From assembly GCA_965243345.1 (NCBI GenBank), contig CBDEUR010000003.1, positions 4,340,001 to 4,404,000 on the forward strand: 64,000 nucleotides of DNA, in the 5' to 3' direction. Each line of letters starts with the position of its first letter. Position 1 is the first letter of the stretch. The position numbers and the translations under genes are program-made. The DNA comes from Bin52 sp965243345 (GTDB taxonomy: Bacteria > Pseudomonadota > Alphaproteobacteria > Thalassobaculales > Thalassobaculaceae). Below are positions 43,807 through 51,975 of this stretch, one piece after another. The notes under the pieces were generated by a model, which was not told where the DNA came from, made no database searches, and was given only the letters and a program-made list of their open reading frames with translations.

Positions 43807-45287
43807 CACCAGGCCTCCCAACGCCGATTGCCGCCGCCGCCGTAGTCGCCGCTGTGGTCCGGGCGCCAGAAGGCGCGCGACGATCCGCCCGCCCCTTCCT
43901 CGGTGCGCTTGCTGCGCCCGCGCGGTGCGGGCACGTAGCCGAACTCGACCGGGCCGGTCGCGGCTGCGGCCGCGGCCAGCGCCATCGCCCAGAACCGGTC
44001 CGCGTGGGTCTTCTCGGTGTGGCTGCGGTCTTCGCCGCGGCCTTCCGCGGTCCGCGGCACGATCAGGCGCGGCGCGCCGGTCGGCCCCTCCTCGGTGCGC
44101 ACCGAGCGCAGGTCGGCGCGCAGGGCCGGGTTGTTCGCGGGGATCCGGATCCGGGCGTCCTCGAAGACCTCGCGCAGCGCGGTCGCCACGTCGAGGCGGC
44201 GCGCCGTCGACATCAGCACGCCCTCGACCCGCAACTCGCCGTAGCGGCCCATGGCGTCCTCGACCGGCTTTTCTCCCATGCCGGTCTGGTCCATGGCGAT
44301 GCGCACCGGCCTGTAGCGCGCCACTACCTCGTCGAGCAGCTGGTCCTGCTCGGAAAACGTGATGTTGCGCGCCTCGATGATCTGGCGCACCCACAGCACG
44401 TCGCCGACGAGCTCGAGGACCACGATCACGAACAGGTCGCGCCGGCGCGCGACGTCGACGCCGACGAAGACCGAGCCGTTCTTGTAGAATTGCGGGTCGC
44501 CGGCCTCGCCGGTCCTGTCCTCGGCCTTCCGGATCAGCTCCCAGGCCAGCCAGTGCCCGCCGGCGGCGTTCGGGATACAGTCGAGCTCCTCGGCCGCGTC
44601 CTCGCCGTACTCGGCGCGGACCTCCGCCTCCCAGGCCTCCTCGGCCTTGCGTGACCAGGTGGCCCCGGTGATCGTGCAGATGCGCCTGTAGAGCCCCTGG
44701 TCCAGCGCATCGCGGAAGGTGACCCGGTGAATGGATCCCGGCTGCGAGCCCTCGCGAATGGCCTCGCAGAGCTTGTGGAACTCGGAGTGCTCGCCGTTGT
44801 GGGTGCTGATCACGCGCAGCTGTCCGCCCCAGATGCGGAACGCGCGCGCGGCCTTCAGCACCTGTGCGAGGTCGTCGACGAAGGCGGCCTCGTCGATGAT
44901 GGCGCGATCGCGCGGGCGGCCGCGCGAGCGGAAGCCGCGCGGCGCCGACGTCATGGCGAGGATTTCCTTGCCCGTGGCCGCCTCGATCCGGAACGACCGC
45001 TTCGTGCGCCCGTTCTCCTCGAAGGCCACCTCGCCGACGGCATCGGCGACGTCCTGGAAGATCTCGGCCCACTCGGCGCAGTCGCCGATGAAGCCCGACG
45101 TCATGTCGTGCGCGTAGCTCTGGTAGTAGACGTTGCCGGGCCCGTTCTTGCGCACGACGTGACGGACCGACGCCAGCGCCTCGGCCCAGGAGATGCCGAT
45201 GCGCCGGGACTTCTCGATCACGCAGATGCCGGACTCATCCTCCGCCCACAGCTTCTGGTATGGCAGCAGGGAGCGCTCCGAGGGCAT
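43806..45287 (-). CDS. Terminase large subunit (Mu gp28-like)
   Basis: A 493-residue packaging motor. The Walker A-like loop is SRRIGIS (residues 27-33), Walker B is AIIDEAAF (about 128-135), and RVISTHNGEHSEFHKL holds the coupling motif. The nuclease domain begins VFVGVDVARRRD, and MDQTGMGEKPVED and HADRFWAMALA carry further acidic residues. The C-terminal tail is Gly/Arg-rich. It overlaps both the small-terminase stop and the portal start. Confidence 0.95.
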   Translation of the reverse strand: MPSERSLLPYQKLWAEDESGICVIEKSRRIGISWAEALASVRHVVRKNGPGNVYYQSYAHDMTSGFIGDCAEWAEIFQDVADAVGEVAFEENGRTKRSFRIEAATGKEILAMTSAPRGFRSRGRPRDRAIIDEAAFVDDLAQVLKAARAFRIWGGQLRVISTHNGEHSEFHKLCEAIREGSQPGSIHRVTFRDALDQGLYRRICTITGATWSRKAEEAWEAEVRAEYGEDAAEELDCIPNAAGGHWLAWELIRKAEDRTGEAGDPQFYKNGSVFVGVDVARRRDLFVIVVLELVGDVLWVRQIIEARNITFSEQDQLLDEVVARYRPVRIAMDQTGMGEKPVEDAMGRYGELRVEGVLMSTARRLDVATALREVFEDARIRIPANNPALRADLRSVRTEEGPTGAPRLIVPRTAEGRGEDRSHTEKTHADRFWAMALAAAAAATGPVEFGYVPAPRGRSKRTEEGAGGSSRAFWRPDHSGDYGGGGNRRWEAW

Positions 45288-45796
45288 CAGTCGCCCGGCA
45301 TCAGGCGCGCGTCGATCGCGGCGAGCACCGTGTCCGACACGCCCTGGGCGCGCCCCTCGTCGTTGACGATATCGCGGGCCTCGGCCAGCGCCTTGCGGCG
45401 TTCCGCGCGCACCGAGGTCGCGGCACGCACCGACTCGGCGAGCGCGCGCGTTGCGGCCGAGAGCTGCTTCAGGTCCGCGCCCTCGCCGCCGGCCATGAGC
45501 ACCTGGAAGATGCGCTCCTGCGCCATGCGCAGCACCGCGTCGGCGACGGCACCCTGGTCGTCGGGCGAGTGGGTGACCAGGGTCTGCGCCTGTTCGGTCG
45601 CGATCCGGATCGCGTCGATGCGCCGCTCGAGCTCCTGGCCGTGGCGGTGGATCGCCGAGCGCGAGATCTCGAAGCCGGCCTCGGCCATCCAGGCGGCCAG
45701 GTCGTCGTAGCCGCCGAAGGCGCCCTCGACGAGGCGGCGGTCAAGCTCGGCGCGGACCTCGCCCGGCAGCTGCGCGATCTTGGAGCGCGCCGGCAT
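45287..45796 (-). CDS. Small terminase subunit (Mu gp27-like, DUF3486)
   Basis: A 169-residue protein. SKIAQLPGEVRAELDRRLVEGAFGGYDDLAAWMAEAGFEISRSAIHRHG is the DUF3486 signature and forms the DNA-binding part. A helical oligomerisation region follows. ATG 45796 overlaps the upstream stop (TGATG). It would recognise the packaging start at the phage end. Confidence 0.92.
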   Translation of the reverse strand: MPARSKIAQLPGEVRAELDRRLVEGAFGGYDDLAAWMAEAGFEISRSAIHRHGQELERRIDAIRIATEQAQTLVTHSPDDQGAVADAVLRMAQERIFQVLMAGGEGADLKQLSAATRALAESVRAATSVRAERRKALAEARDIVNDEGRAQGVSDTVLAAIDARLMPGD

Positions 45797-46113
45797 CAGC
45801 CATGCCGGCCGATGAACGGCGGGCGATCGATGCCGGGCTCGACGTCGGCCTGGTAGTCCACGACGTCGCGCCCGTAGCGCGTGAGCTTCACCCGCCAGGG
45901 CGCGATCTCGGAGCGCTCGGTCGTGACCAGCTTGCGCGCCTCCAGGTAGTCGATCTCGTTGCGCACGTCCTGGGATGTCACGCCGAGATACTCGGCGCGC
46001 GCCACGTTCAGGCACATCGCGTCGGTGGCGCCGAGATAGCCGCCGACCATGACCGTGCGCAGGACCGTCCACCGCAGGCCCGCGATCTGCTGGGGCGTCA
46101 GTTGCGAAATCAT
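45796..46113 (-). CDS. Mu gp26-like winged-helix protein
   Basis: A 105-residue protein (LTPQQIAGLRWTVLRTVMVGGYLGATDAMCLNVARAEYLGVTSQDVRNEIDYLEARKLVTTE) in the Mu gp26 position, between gp25-like and gp27-like genes. It has a winged-helix pattern, and its C-terminal half resembles the wing. Role in Mu unknown. It overlaps the neighbours on both sides. Confidence 0.75.
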   Translation of the reverse strand: MISQLTPQQIAGLRWTVLRTVMVGGYLGATDAMCLNVARAEYLGVTSQDVRNEIDYLEARKLVTTERSEIAPWRVKLTRYGRDVVDYQADVEPGIDRPPFIGRHG

Positions 46114-46436
46114 CCCATTGCTCCAATCCGCTCCTCAAGGCGTGCGAGCATCACGCTGTGCGCCTCCAGCAACCCGATGACCCGGGCCTGTGACGAGATG
46201 TGGTCGTCGCGCCGCACGTAGTTCTCCGCGATGTGCAGCCGCAGCGCCGCCATGTCCTTCTCCAGCTCCGCGAGCCTGGTCTTCATCCCGTCATCGCCCG
46301 CGGCGGGCGCGGCGGGCGCAGGCGCGGCGGCCGGCTTGATGATGCCAAGCCGGCGCAGCGCAAAGACCAGGCCGCCCAGGAAGACGACGATCGAGCCGGC
46401 GCCGGCAAAGGCCTGCCAGGCCTCGGCTCCCGGCAT
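46110..46436 (-). CDS. Mu gp25-like membrane protein (DUF2730)
   Basis: A 108-residue protein with one N-terminal membrane helix (WQAFAGAGSIVVFLGGLVFAL). An Ala/Pro linker follows, then a coiled coil (LAELEKDMAALRLHIAENYVRRDDH). It sits at the lysis-packaging junction as in Mu. It may act as a spanin- or holin-associated factor; this is unproven. Confidence 0.75.
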   Translation of the reverse strand: MPGAEAWQAFAGAGSIVVFLGGLVFALRRLGIIKPAAAPAPAAPAAGDDGMKTRLAELEKDMAALRLHIAENYVRRDDHISSQARVIGLLEAHSVMLARLEERIGAMG

Positions 46437-46437
46437 G

Positions 46438-46941
46438 TCACTTGCCCCCGGCCGACTTCGCGACCTGGCGTGCGCCGAACCACCACAGGGTGCAGGTCAC
46501 CGTCATGAACAGCACCGAGTCGGTGATCTGTCCGCGCAGTGTCTTCTCGCCATCGCCCAGGTCGAAGTAGATCGCCGCGGTGAGCGCGAGGAAGAGCAGG
46601 GTGAGTGCCGGGCGGGTGAGACCGCGCACGACGTCGACCATGCGCATGGTCCAGTGATCGCCCGGCGCGGAGATCCGCGTTGCGGCATGCGCGTAGGACG
46701 CCTCGAGTGCGGATGCGGCCGCGATGTCGCGGTCGGTCTCGGCCTCGATCTCGGCCGTGCGCTCGATCGACGCGGCCTCGATCTGCGCGTGCTCCATGTC
46801 GAGCTTGCGCAGCTCGAGCTCCTGGGCGTGCTTCTGGCGCCGCTGCAGCCAGTTGGTCCCGAAACTCACCACCGTGCCGATGATGCCGGTCACGCCCCCG
46901 CCCAGCAGGGCGCCGGCGGCGTCTCCAAGAAACTCGAACAT
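46438..46941 (-). CDS. Holin-like membrane protein
   Basis: A 167-residue protein. The N-terminal glycine-rich hydrophobic segment (GDAAGALLGGGVTGIIGTVVSFG), charged helix (about 33-85) and two C-terminal membrane segments (PALTLLFLALTAAIYF and SVLFMTVTCTLWWFGA) fit the large phage holin type. It follows the DUF5675 gene, so the region reads as a lysis cassette. Confidence 0.65.
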   Translation of the reverse strand: MFEFLGDAAGALLGGGVTGIIGTVVSFGTNWLQRRQKHAQELELRKLDMEHAQIEAASIERTAEIEAETDRDIAAASALEASYAHAATRISAPGDHWTMRMVDVVRGLTRPALTLLFLALTAAIYFDLGDGEKTLRGQITDSVLFMTVTCTLWWFGARQVAKSAGGK

Positions 46942-46959
46942 GCGGATCTCCCTTGCGCC

Positions 46960-47184
46960 CTACACCAGCGCGCGTTCAGTCACGACAGAGGTCTTGATCG
47001 CCCCAGCCAGCCGGTCATCGGTGCGGCGCCGGTCGATGCAGCCGCGCACCGACATGGCGGTGCGCATCATCCTTCCGTGGAGGTAGTACTGGTGAAATCG
47101 CCCCTTCGGGCACCGTCCCTCGCCGCTCGCACCGCAGATCACGCACAGCCGGCGCGGATCGATGCCGGAGCCCGGCGCCGTCAT
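46960..47184 (-). CDS. Small Cys-containing hypothetical protein
   Basis: A 74-residue basic protein with CVICGASGEGRC near the N-terminus, a possible partial zinc knuckle, then FHQYYLHGRMMRTAMSVRGC. It overlaps the stop of the DUF5675 gene by 4 bases and precedes the holin-like gene. It could be a Com-like regulator or a lysis regulator. No family is recognised. Confidence 0.5.
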   Translation of the reverse strand: MTAPGSGIDPRRLCVICGASGEGRCPKGRFHQYYLHGRMMRTAMSVRGCIDRRRTDDRLAGAIKTSVVTERALV

Positions 47185-47615
47185 GCCCGGACGACCTCGA
47201 GCTCGAACGGCGCGTGCGCCCAGGCAAGCAGCCGGCGCATCGCGGTTCGCGAGGCGAGCACGGCGCGCTGGCGGCCCGCCGGTGTCGCCAGCCAGCCGCG
47301 GCGCTCGCCGGGCAGCAGGCAGCCGTGGGAATGGGTGCGCAGGCCGGCCTCGACGTCACCGGCGAGGTTGCCCGCGTGAAAGAGTATGTGACTGCGATCC
47401 GGCACCCCGGTCACCAGCAGGCAGCGCCCGAAGCGGGGCGAGACGTGCGGGACCACGGTGTAGATGCCGGGCGGAATGCAAGAGCGATTGCGGGTGTTTT
47501 CCCGCCATGGTAGCTCGATGGTCTGGACCGGGCCCGCCAGGCCGGATGCACGGAGCACGCCCAGCGTGCCGTGATCCCGGCTGGGACCACGGATGAGACG
47601 GGCCCGGTCCATCAC
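47181..47615 (-). CDS. DUF5675-family protein, probable cell-wall lysis enzyme
   Basis: A 144-residue protein with TIELPWRENTRNRSCIPPGIYTV, then RSHILFHAGNLAGDVEAG and THSHGCLLPGE. These are the DUF5675 motifs; the His and the S-H-G-C set resemble an L,D-transpeptidase-type catalytic centre (His, then Ser-x-Gly-Cys). It has no signal peptide. It lies between the exported 148-residue protein and the holin-like gene, so it is the best endolysin candidate here. Confidence 0.7.
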   Translation of the reverse strand: MMDRARLIRGPSRDHGTLGVLRASGLAGPVQTIELPWRENTRNRSCIPPGIYTVVPHVSPRFGRCLLVTGVPDRSHILFHAGNLAGDVEAGLRTHSHGCLLPGERRGWLATPAGRQRAVLASRTAMRRLLAWAHAPFELEVVRA

Positions 47616-47627
47616 GCCCTCGGGCGT

Positions 47628-48074
47628 TCAGTTGCCGCGCGGCGGCGGCAGGTTCTGGATGCAGGCCTTCAGCCGCTCGGCCGCGCTGGCCCAGTCCGGC
47701 GACCAGCGATCAGCCTGTTGCATGAAGAAGATCCGCTCCTCGGCACAGACCGCGTGGTTGAGGAACCGGTAGGTCTCGCCGTCGACCTTCAGGCACGGAC
47801 CGCCGCGCGTTGCGCTCTCGTCCTTGTGCCAGTGCCGCTCGCCTGCGGCCTTGTGCCGGTGGCAGTCATCCTTCGGCGAAAGCTGGCCCGCGTGGGCGAG
47901 CTGGATCACCGGTTCGGCCGCAATCGCGTCCAGCAGCTCGAGGCCCGGATCGGTATCCCACAAGGCCGGAGGCGGGTTCTCGGCGCGGGCGCCGATGGCA
48001 ACCACCGCCAGAAGCGCAGCCCCGACGATCGAGGCGAGAAGAGGTCGGGCACAACAGAAGGCTGTCTTGATCAT
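47628..48074 (-). CDS. Exported His-rich protein at the start of the lysis cassette
   Basis: A 148-residue protein with a signal peptide (LLASIVGAALLAVVAIGARA). The mature part contains CHRHKAAGERHWH, a Cys/His pattern also found in the tails of secreted nucleases and probably metal-binding. ATG 48074 is chosen because it gives a normal signal peptide. It is the first gene after the activator gene and starts 72 bases downstream of the second palindrome, so it probably opens the lysis transcript. Specific function unknown. Confidence 0.6.
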   Translation of the reverse strand: MIKTAFCCARPLLASIVGAALLAVVAIGARAENPPPALWDTDPGLELLDAIAAEPVIQLAHAGQLSPKDDCHRHKAAGERHWHKDESATRGGPCLKVDGETYRFLNHAVCAEERIFFMQQADRWSPDWASAAERLKACIQNLPPPRGN

Positions 48075-48146
48075 GGTCCTGTCCCATGCAGTGATCGGTG
48101 TGGTCATTCAAGCCGGGACACGGTGGTACAATTCGAGACAAAATTG

Positions 48147-48166
48147 CCCCGAAGCATGCTTCGGGG
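48147..48166. promoter_or_regulatory. 20-bp perfect palindrome, candidate late-activator site (copy 2)
   Basis: CCCCGAAGCATGCTTCGGGG is a perfect palindrome, sharing the 16-bp core CCGAAGCATGCTTCGG with copy 1. It begins 5 bases past the end of the mor-like gene and precedes the lysis cassette, where Mu has its middle and lysis promoters. It is a likely binding site for a dimeric Mor/C-type activator (inference). Confidence 0.65.
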
Positions 48167-48170
48167 TCGT

Positions 48171-48512
48171 TCAGAGCCCCCGCGTGTACTGGCGCGCGCT
48201 TGCGCCCGACAGCCCGAGGCGGGCAGCAATCTCCTTCGTGCCCGCGCCGTGGGCCGCCATCCATTGGGCGCAGGCGCGCCGGGCGCGGGGGATGTACTCG
48301 GAAGCACCGCAGAACCGGGCCGCGATCGCCAGCGCCAGGTCGGGCGCAAGTGCGCGCATCAAGCGGTGCTCCGGGCGCTCGGCCAGCCACTCGCTGGACG
48401 GGATGTGCAGCTCCTGGCCGCCGAACTCCAGGGCCAGCGCGATCGCCGCCTCGCGACCGCAGAGGGTTTCGATCTCGGCGAGGATGCCGGGAAGGGCGGG
48501 GGGCTCACCCAC
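48171..48512 (-). CDS. Mor/C-type transcription activator of late genes
   Basis: A 113-residue protein. PGILAEIETLCGREAAIALALEFGGQELHIPS is the Mor dimerisation region. The C-terminus ...MAAHGAGTKEIAARLGLSGASARQYTRG holds the helix-turn-helix. Mor in Mu is 129 residues, activates the middle promoter, and sits at the end of the early operon, as here. Only one Mor/C protein was seen, so it may activate all late promoters directly. Start GTG 48512 overlaps the upstream stop. Confidence 0.88.
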   Translation of the reverse strand: MGEPPALPGILAEIETLCGREAAIALALEFGGQELHIPSSEWLAERPEHRLMRALAPDLALAIAARFCGASEYIPRARRACAQWMAAHGAGTKEIAARLGLSGASARQYTRGL

Positions 48513-48714
48513 GGCCGCTTTCCGCCAGGCGAAGGGCTCGCTCGCACGCCTCCAGACGGTTCTCCCCTTTGGCGTCGGAGACGCCGGGGATCGCCGCGCA
48601 CCACGGCTCCCCGGGAAGCTTGAACACCTCGCCCGAAAGCCCGGTTTCGTCGTCGGAAAAGCCATAGCGGAGGATCCTGCGCCCCCTCAACTCGAGATGC
48701 GAAAACCGGATCAC
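48505..48714 (-). CDS. Small hypothetical early protein
   Basis: A 69-residue protein (IRFSHLELRGRRILRYGFSDDETGLSGEVFKLPGEPWCAAIP). It starts at a GTG that overlaps the GemA stop and ends inside the mor start. No family recognised. Tight coupling on both sides supports it as a real gene. Confidence 0.6.
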   Translation of the reverse strand: MIRFSHLELRGRRILRYGFSDDETGLSGEVFKLPGEPWCAAIPGVSDAKGENRLEACERALRLAESGRG

Positions 48715-49418
48715 CCCTTCGCCTCCCGCAGCCACGCCCCGAGCTTCCTGATCAGCTGGTCTTGGATCGTTCCGGGCAGCGCGGTGTAGTCCTCCGGCGC
48801 CCTCCGGAACCCCGTGACCCATGAGGCAAGCGCGCCGGCGTCCGGGATATTCACCGCGCCGGCCTGGTGCAGCCGGCGCCACAGCGCCTCGAGCACGCGG
48901 GCGCGCGGGATCGCCTTCGCCCGGCCCTTCGCTTGAGCGTAGGGCTTCCAGTTCACATTGCCGTCCCGCGCCATCCAGTCCTTCAGCGCCTCGACGCAGG
49001 ACGCGGTCATGACCGGCGTTGCCCAGCGCGCGTGGTCCACCTTCGTCTGGCGGCAGATCCACTTCGCCAGCGCGCCGTCGGTGGGATTGTCCACCACCCC
49101 GAGCTCGAAGGCGCAAATCCACATCGCGCGCAACTTCGAGCGATGGGTGACGGGGAGGATCGCGTCGCCCTGGGCGCTTGACACACCCTTGGCCGCTTGA
49201 TCCTCCCCGGCGCCGGGCCCGCGCGTGCGCGAGCCTGAAGAGCGGGGAGCCCCCCTCAGCTCGCGCAGCACCCGGCGCATGTCGTCATCCGACATGCCCT
49301 TCATGCTGGCCTTGCCGGTCACCCGGGACTGCACCGCGCGCCGGTCCTCGTCGGACAGGCCGCGGCGCTTGCACTCGCCGAAGATCGCCCGGCGCAGCCA
49401 GGCGGTATCGTCCACCAT
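48711..49418 (-). CDS. GemA-like regulatory protein (Mu gp16, DUF1018)
   Basis: A 235-residue protein. The N-terminal part FGECKRRGLSDEDRRAVQSRVTGKASMKGMSDDDMRRVLRELR is the gp16/GemA signature. The remainder (SKLRAMWICAFELGVVDNPTDGALAKWICRQTKVDHARW) is the second conserved half. GemA of Mu modulates host gene expression and DNA gyrase activity. ATG 49418 overlaps the methylase stop (TGATG). Confidence 0.88.
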   Translation of the reverse strand: MVDDTAWLRRAIFGECKRRGLSDEDRRAVQSRVTGKASMKGMSDDDMRRVLRELRGAPRSSGSRTRGPGAGEDQAAKGVSSAQGDAILPVTHRSKLRAMWICAFELGVVDNPTDGALAKWICRQTKVDHARWATPVMTASCVEALKDWMARDGNVNWKPYAQAKGRAKAIPRARVLEALWRRLHQAGAVNIPDAGALASWVTGFRRAPEDYTALPGTIQDQLIRKLGAWLREAKG

Positions 49419-50575
49419 CAGTCCCCAGCCTCCGGTAGCTCGACTCCGATCTCGTTGCCCCACACCGTCCAGCCCTCGCGGCGCTTGCGCCCGAAGAGCT
49501 CGAGGTAGGGACCGCTCACCAGGCGCTCGATGCGCCAGAAGATCTCCTCCGGCTTCTCCGAGTGCCTGCCGCGCGGCGCGGTCAGGACCTCGGGCACATC
49601 GGCCGCGAGCCGCTTCGGCTTGCCGCGCACGCCGAGGAGGCAAATCTCCGCGCCCTTGCGCGTCCAGTAGCCAAGCCCCGGCGCGCCGTCCTTTACCCAC
49701 ACGAAGGCGGTGGACCGGTACTCGAACCCCCACTGGATCATGATGCCCGCCGCGTGCGGCAGGGTGTCCGACGTCACCCACATCAACAGCACCGCGTCGT
49801 CGGCCGCGCAGTTGATCACCGGCAGCATCTCGATCTCGGGCAGCGTCATGGTGGGGTAGTGGTTCTCCGGACTGCGGTCCTTGCCGGCATCGCTCCAGGT
49901 CTCGAACGGCCACGGCGGGTCCGCCAGGATCACGGAGAACTTGCCCTCGGGAAGCGGGGCGCGCTCGCCTGTCCCGGTGGCGTGCGCCGCCTTCACCCGG
50001 TGGCGCTTGACATCGCCGCGCTTCATTTCAGGGTGGATGACGCCCTGGTCGATCAGGCCGGTGAACTCGTCCTCGGGCAGGCCGCACAACTCCGCCAGCA
50101 GAAGACCATCGGCAGGCAAAACGGTCACATGTGCCGTTTTGCTGTCGCTGTCGTCGAGATAGCGGCGAATGTTCACGTCACCGGCGATCTGCATGAACCG
50201 CCGCGCGGTCCGTGGCGAGACCGGCAGCCAGTTCTCGATCCAGTTGATGAACCGGCCGTGCGGCAGGGAGTGTCTCGCGCGCGCCAGTATCTCGCCACAC
50301 TGGACGAAATACGCCGCACCAGTGCGGAAGTGTTTCTCGAACAACTCCGCGTGCTCGATCTCCTCGCGTGTCCACGGCGCGTCAGCGGCAAGCTCCTGGT
50401 GGCTGTCTCGGTCGGGATCAAGCCCGCGCACGCGCGGCAAGATTTCCTGCGTCATTTGTTCGTTTTCTCCCCTGTCAAGATGGCACCAGCCGGCGCCCCG
50501 CATCAGATCCCCGAAACAGCACCGGCCCTTTTGGCGCTCGCGCGTGCAGATCCGAATGAGCTCCTCGCGGGTCAC
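49418..50575 (-). CDS. MT-A70-family DNA adenine methyltransferase with DUF3102-like N-terminus
   Basis: A 385-residue protein. The N-terminal half carries a DUF3102-like helical region (FVQCGEILARARHSLPHGRFINWIENWLPVSPRTARRFMQIA), found in phage proteins linked to DNA binding. The C-terminal half is an MT-A70 methylase: ILADPPWPFETW (catalytic D-P-P-W), HYPTMTLPEIEMLPV, LLMWVTSDTLPHA and RGRHSEKPEEIFWRIERL. It likely modifies phage DNA against restriction. GTG 50575 overlaps the upstream stop; ATG 50455, with GGGGAG upstream, is an alternative start. Confidence 0.88.
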   Translation of the reverse strand: MTREELIRICTRERQKGRCCFGDLMRGAGWCHLDRGENEQMTQEILPRVRGLDPDRDSHQELAADAPWTREEIEHAELFEKHFRTGAAYFVQCGEILARARHSLPHGRFINWIENWLPVSPRTARRFMQIAGDVNIRRYLDDSDSKTAHVTVLPADGLLLAELCGLPEDEFTGLIDQGVIHPEMKRGDVKRHRVKAAHATGTGERAPLPEGKFSVILADPPWPFETWSDAGKDRSPENHYPTMTLPEIEMLPVINCAADDAVLLMWVTSDTLPHAAGIMIQWGFEYRSTAFVWVKDGAPGLGYWTRKGAEICLLGVRGKPKRLAADVPEVLTAPRGRHSEKPEEIFWRIERLVSGPYLELFGRKRREGWTVWGNEIGVELPEAGD

Positions 50576-50745
50576 TGCACGGTGACCTTTTCGACGCCGC
50601 CCTCCCACCGCCGGTCGAGATCCCACAGGGCGTCCATCATGAACACCAGCTGCTCCAGGGCCTCGACCTTCGACGGATAGGTGTCTTGCTCGCGCGAGAC
50701 GACGCCGGTCGGCGAGCGATAGATCACTGCCCAGCGCTCGCTCAC
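50572..50745 (-). CDS. Small hypothetical early protein
   Basis: A 57-residue protein (WAVIYRSPTGVVSREQDTYPSKVEALEQLVFMMDALWDLDRRWE). It starts at a GTG overlapping the previous stop (GTGA) and ends in the same way at the methylase start. No family recognised. Confidence 0.55.
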   Translation of the reverse strand: MSERWAVIYRSPTGVVSREQDTYPSKVEALEQLVFMMDALWDLDRRWEGGVEKVTVQ

Positions 50746-51029
50746 AGCCACTCCAGCTCGTCGGTCGCGCGGAAGCCGCCGTATTCCTCCAGCCGCTCCG
50801 CCTTCTTGAGCTTGGCGTCGATGTCGCGCAGGAACGCGCGCTGCTTCTCGGACAGGAACGTCCGGGCGCCGTACCTCGCGAGCCGCTTGTCCATGTCGAG
50901 CAGGAACCGATCCTCGTAGTCCGTGAGCCCGGAGTCGCCGGTCAGGCCGCGGTCGAGCACGCCCTGCACCCACTCGAGGTCTTCGTCGCCGATGGGCTCG
51001 CTCTCAGGCTTCGGCTTTTCCCCGCTCAC
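50742..51029 (-). CDS. Small hypothetical early protein
   Basis: A 95-residue, charged, helical protein (EPIGDEDLEWVQGVLDRGLTGDSGLTDYEDRFLLDMDKRLARYGARTFLSEKQRAFLRDIDAKLKKAE). Its GTG start overlaps the Gam stop. Similar 'FLSxKQxxxLxxIxxK' proteins occur near gam in Mu-like phages, but the function is unknown. Confidence 0.6.
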   Translation of the reverse strand: MSGEKPKPESEPIGDEDLEWVQGVLDRGLTGDSGLTDYEDRFLLDMDKRLARYGARTFLSEKQRAFLRDIDAKLKKAERLEEYGGFRATDELEWL

Positions 51030-51568
51030 TCCTCGCCCTCCGCCTCGTCGCCGGCGTCGCCCATGAGCGCGTCGACGATCGCGTCGATATCGGTCTTCGG
51101 CACCGTGATCGTGACCTGGTTGACCGGATCGCTGACGCTCAAACCGATCTTGGCCAAATCCCCGGCGGAGAGCTTGCGCAGCGCGGTCTTGTCCAGCGTC
51201 TCCTTGGTGCGGATCAGCTGTGCGGCGCGGGTCTTGAGTTTCTCGCGGATCAGCCGGATGACCTCGGCGTCGTCGGCGATCGTGATGCTCCCGGTCTTTT
51301 TCTGGAAGCCGAACTTCACCCCGTCGACGGCCTGCGTCTTCGGCTTGACGAACAGCGCCGGGTTCTCGCGGATCGCCTGCTCGAGCGCCTCGCGGGCCGC
51401 GGCGGTGTCGGCCACGCGCGCCTTCAGCGCCCGGATGCGCGAGCGTACCGCCTTGCGCCGCCGGTCCTCGATGTCCTGGACCACCAGGTCGAGCTCCGTC
51501 CTGGCGGTCGCATACTCCTTCGCCAGCGTGATGATGCCCTCGAGCGTCCACGGCACGGGCCCGTTCAT
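51026..51568 (-). CDS. gam: Mu Gam-like host-nuclease inhibitor
   Basis: A 180-residue protein close in length to Mu Gam (174). It is a long coiled coil (VVQDIEDRRRKAVRSRIRALKARVADTAAAREALEQAIRENP) followed by KTQAVDGVKFGFQKKTGSITIADDAEVIRLI, the conserved Gam core. Gam binds DNA ends like Ku and blocks RecBCD. ATG 51568 overlaps the previous stop (ATGA). Confidence 0.92.
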   Translation of the reverse strand: MNGPVPWTLEGIITLAKEYATARTELDLVVQDIEDRRRKAVRSRIRALKARVADTAAAREALEQAIRENPALFVKPKTQAVDGVKFGFQKKTGSITIADDAEVIRLIREKLKTRAAQLIRTKETLDKTALRKLSAGDLAKIGLSVSDPVNQVTITVPKTDIDAIVDALMGDAGDEAEGEE

Positions 51569-51975
51569 GACGCATCGCCTTCCGTGCGCGGGCGCAACGG
51601 TACGATGTTCGATGCGTCCATGCCGGTCTGTGAGCCGAGCCCGAAACGCTGATCGGGCAGGAGGACGGCGTGCTCTTCCCAGGCGAACGCCTGCGCCTCG
51701 AGATCCTCGAGACGGGCCGCACACCCGTGCATCATGGCGGTCGCCATGGCCGGGTTGTCGTGCTCCAGCGCCGCTTCCAGCGCCGCACGCACGCACGCAA
51801 TCTCGTCTGACAGCATGTTGTCTCCCCGATCTGTCAAGGTTGCGTGGAAGTGCGCCGCCAGCTCGTCAGGCGGCAGGCACTCCGCGGTCGTGTCCGGGAC
51901 CTCCCGCAGCCACAGGATCGCAACCGCGATCTGCCAGCTGGTCGGGATGTCCGCGATTTCAATTCGGTCGGTCAC
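51565..51975 (-). CDS. Hypothetical early protein
   Basis: A 136-residue protein (TDRIEIADIPTSWQIAVAILWLREVPDTTAECLPPDELAAHFHATL...) with no recognised domain. It begins at GTG 51975, overlapping the stop of the 66-residue gene, and ends overlapping the gam start. Part of the continuous early operon. Confidence 0.6.
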   Translation of the reverse strand: MTDRIEIADIPTSWQIAVAILWLREVPDTTAECLPPDELAAHFHATLTDRGDNMLSDEIACVRAALEAALEHDNPAMATAMMHGCAARLEDLEAQAFAWEEHAVLLPDQRFGLGSQTGMDASNIVPLRPRTEGDAS

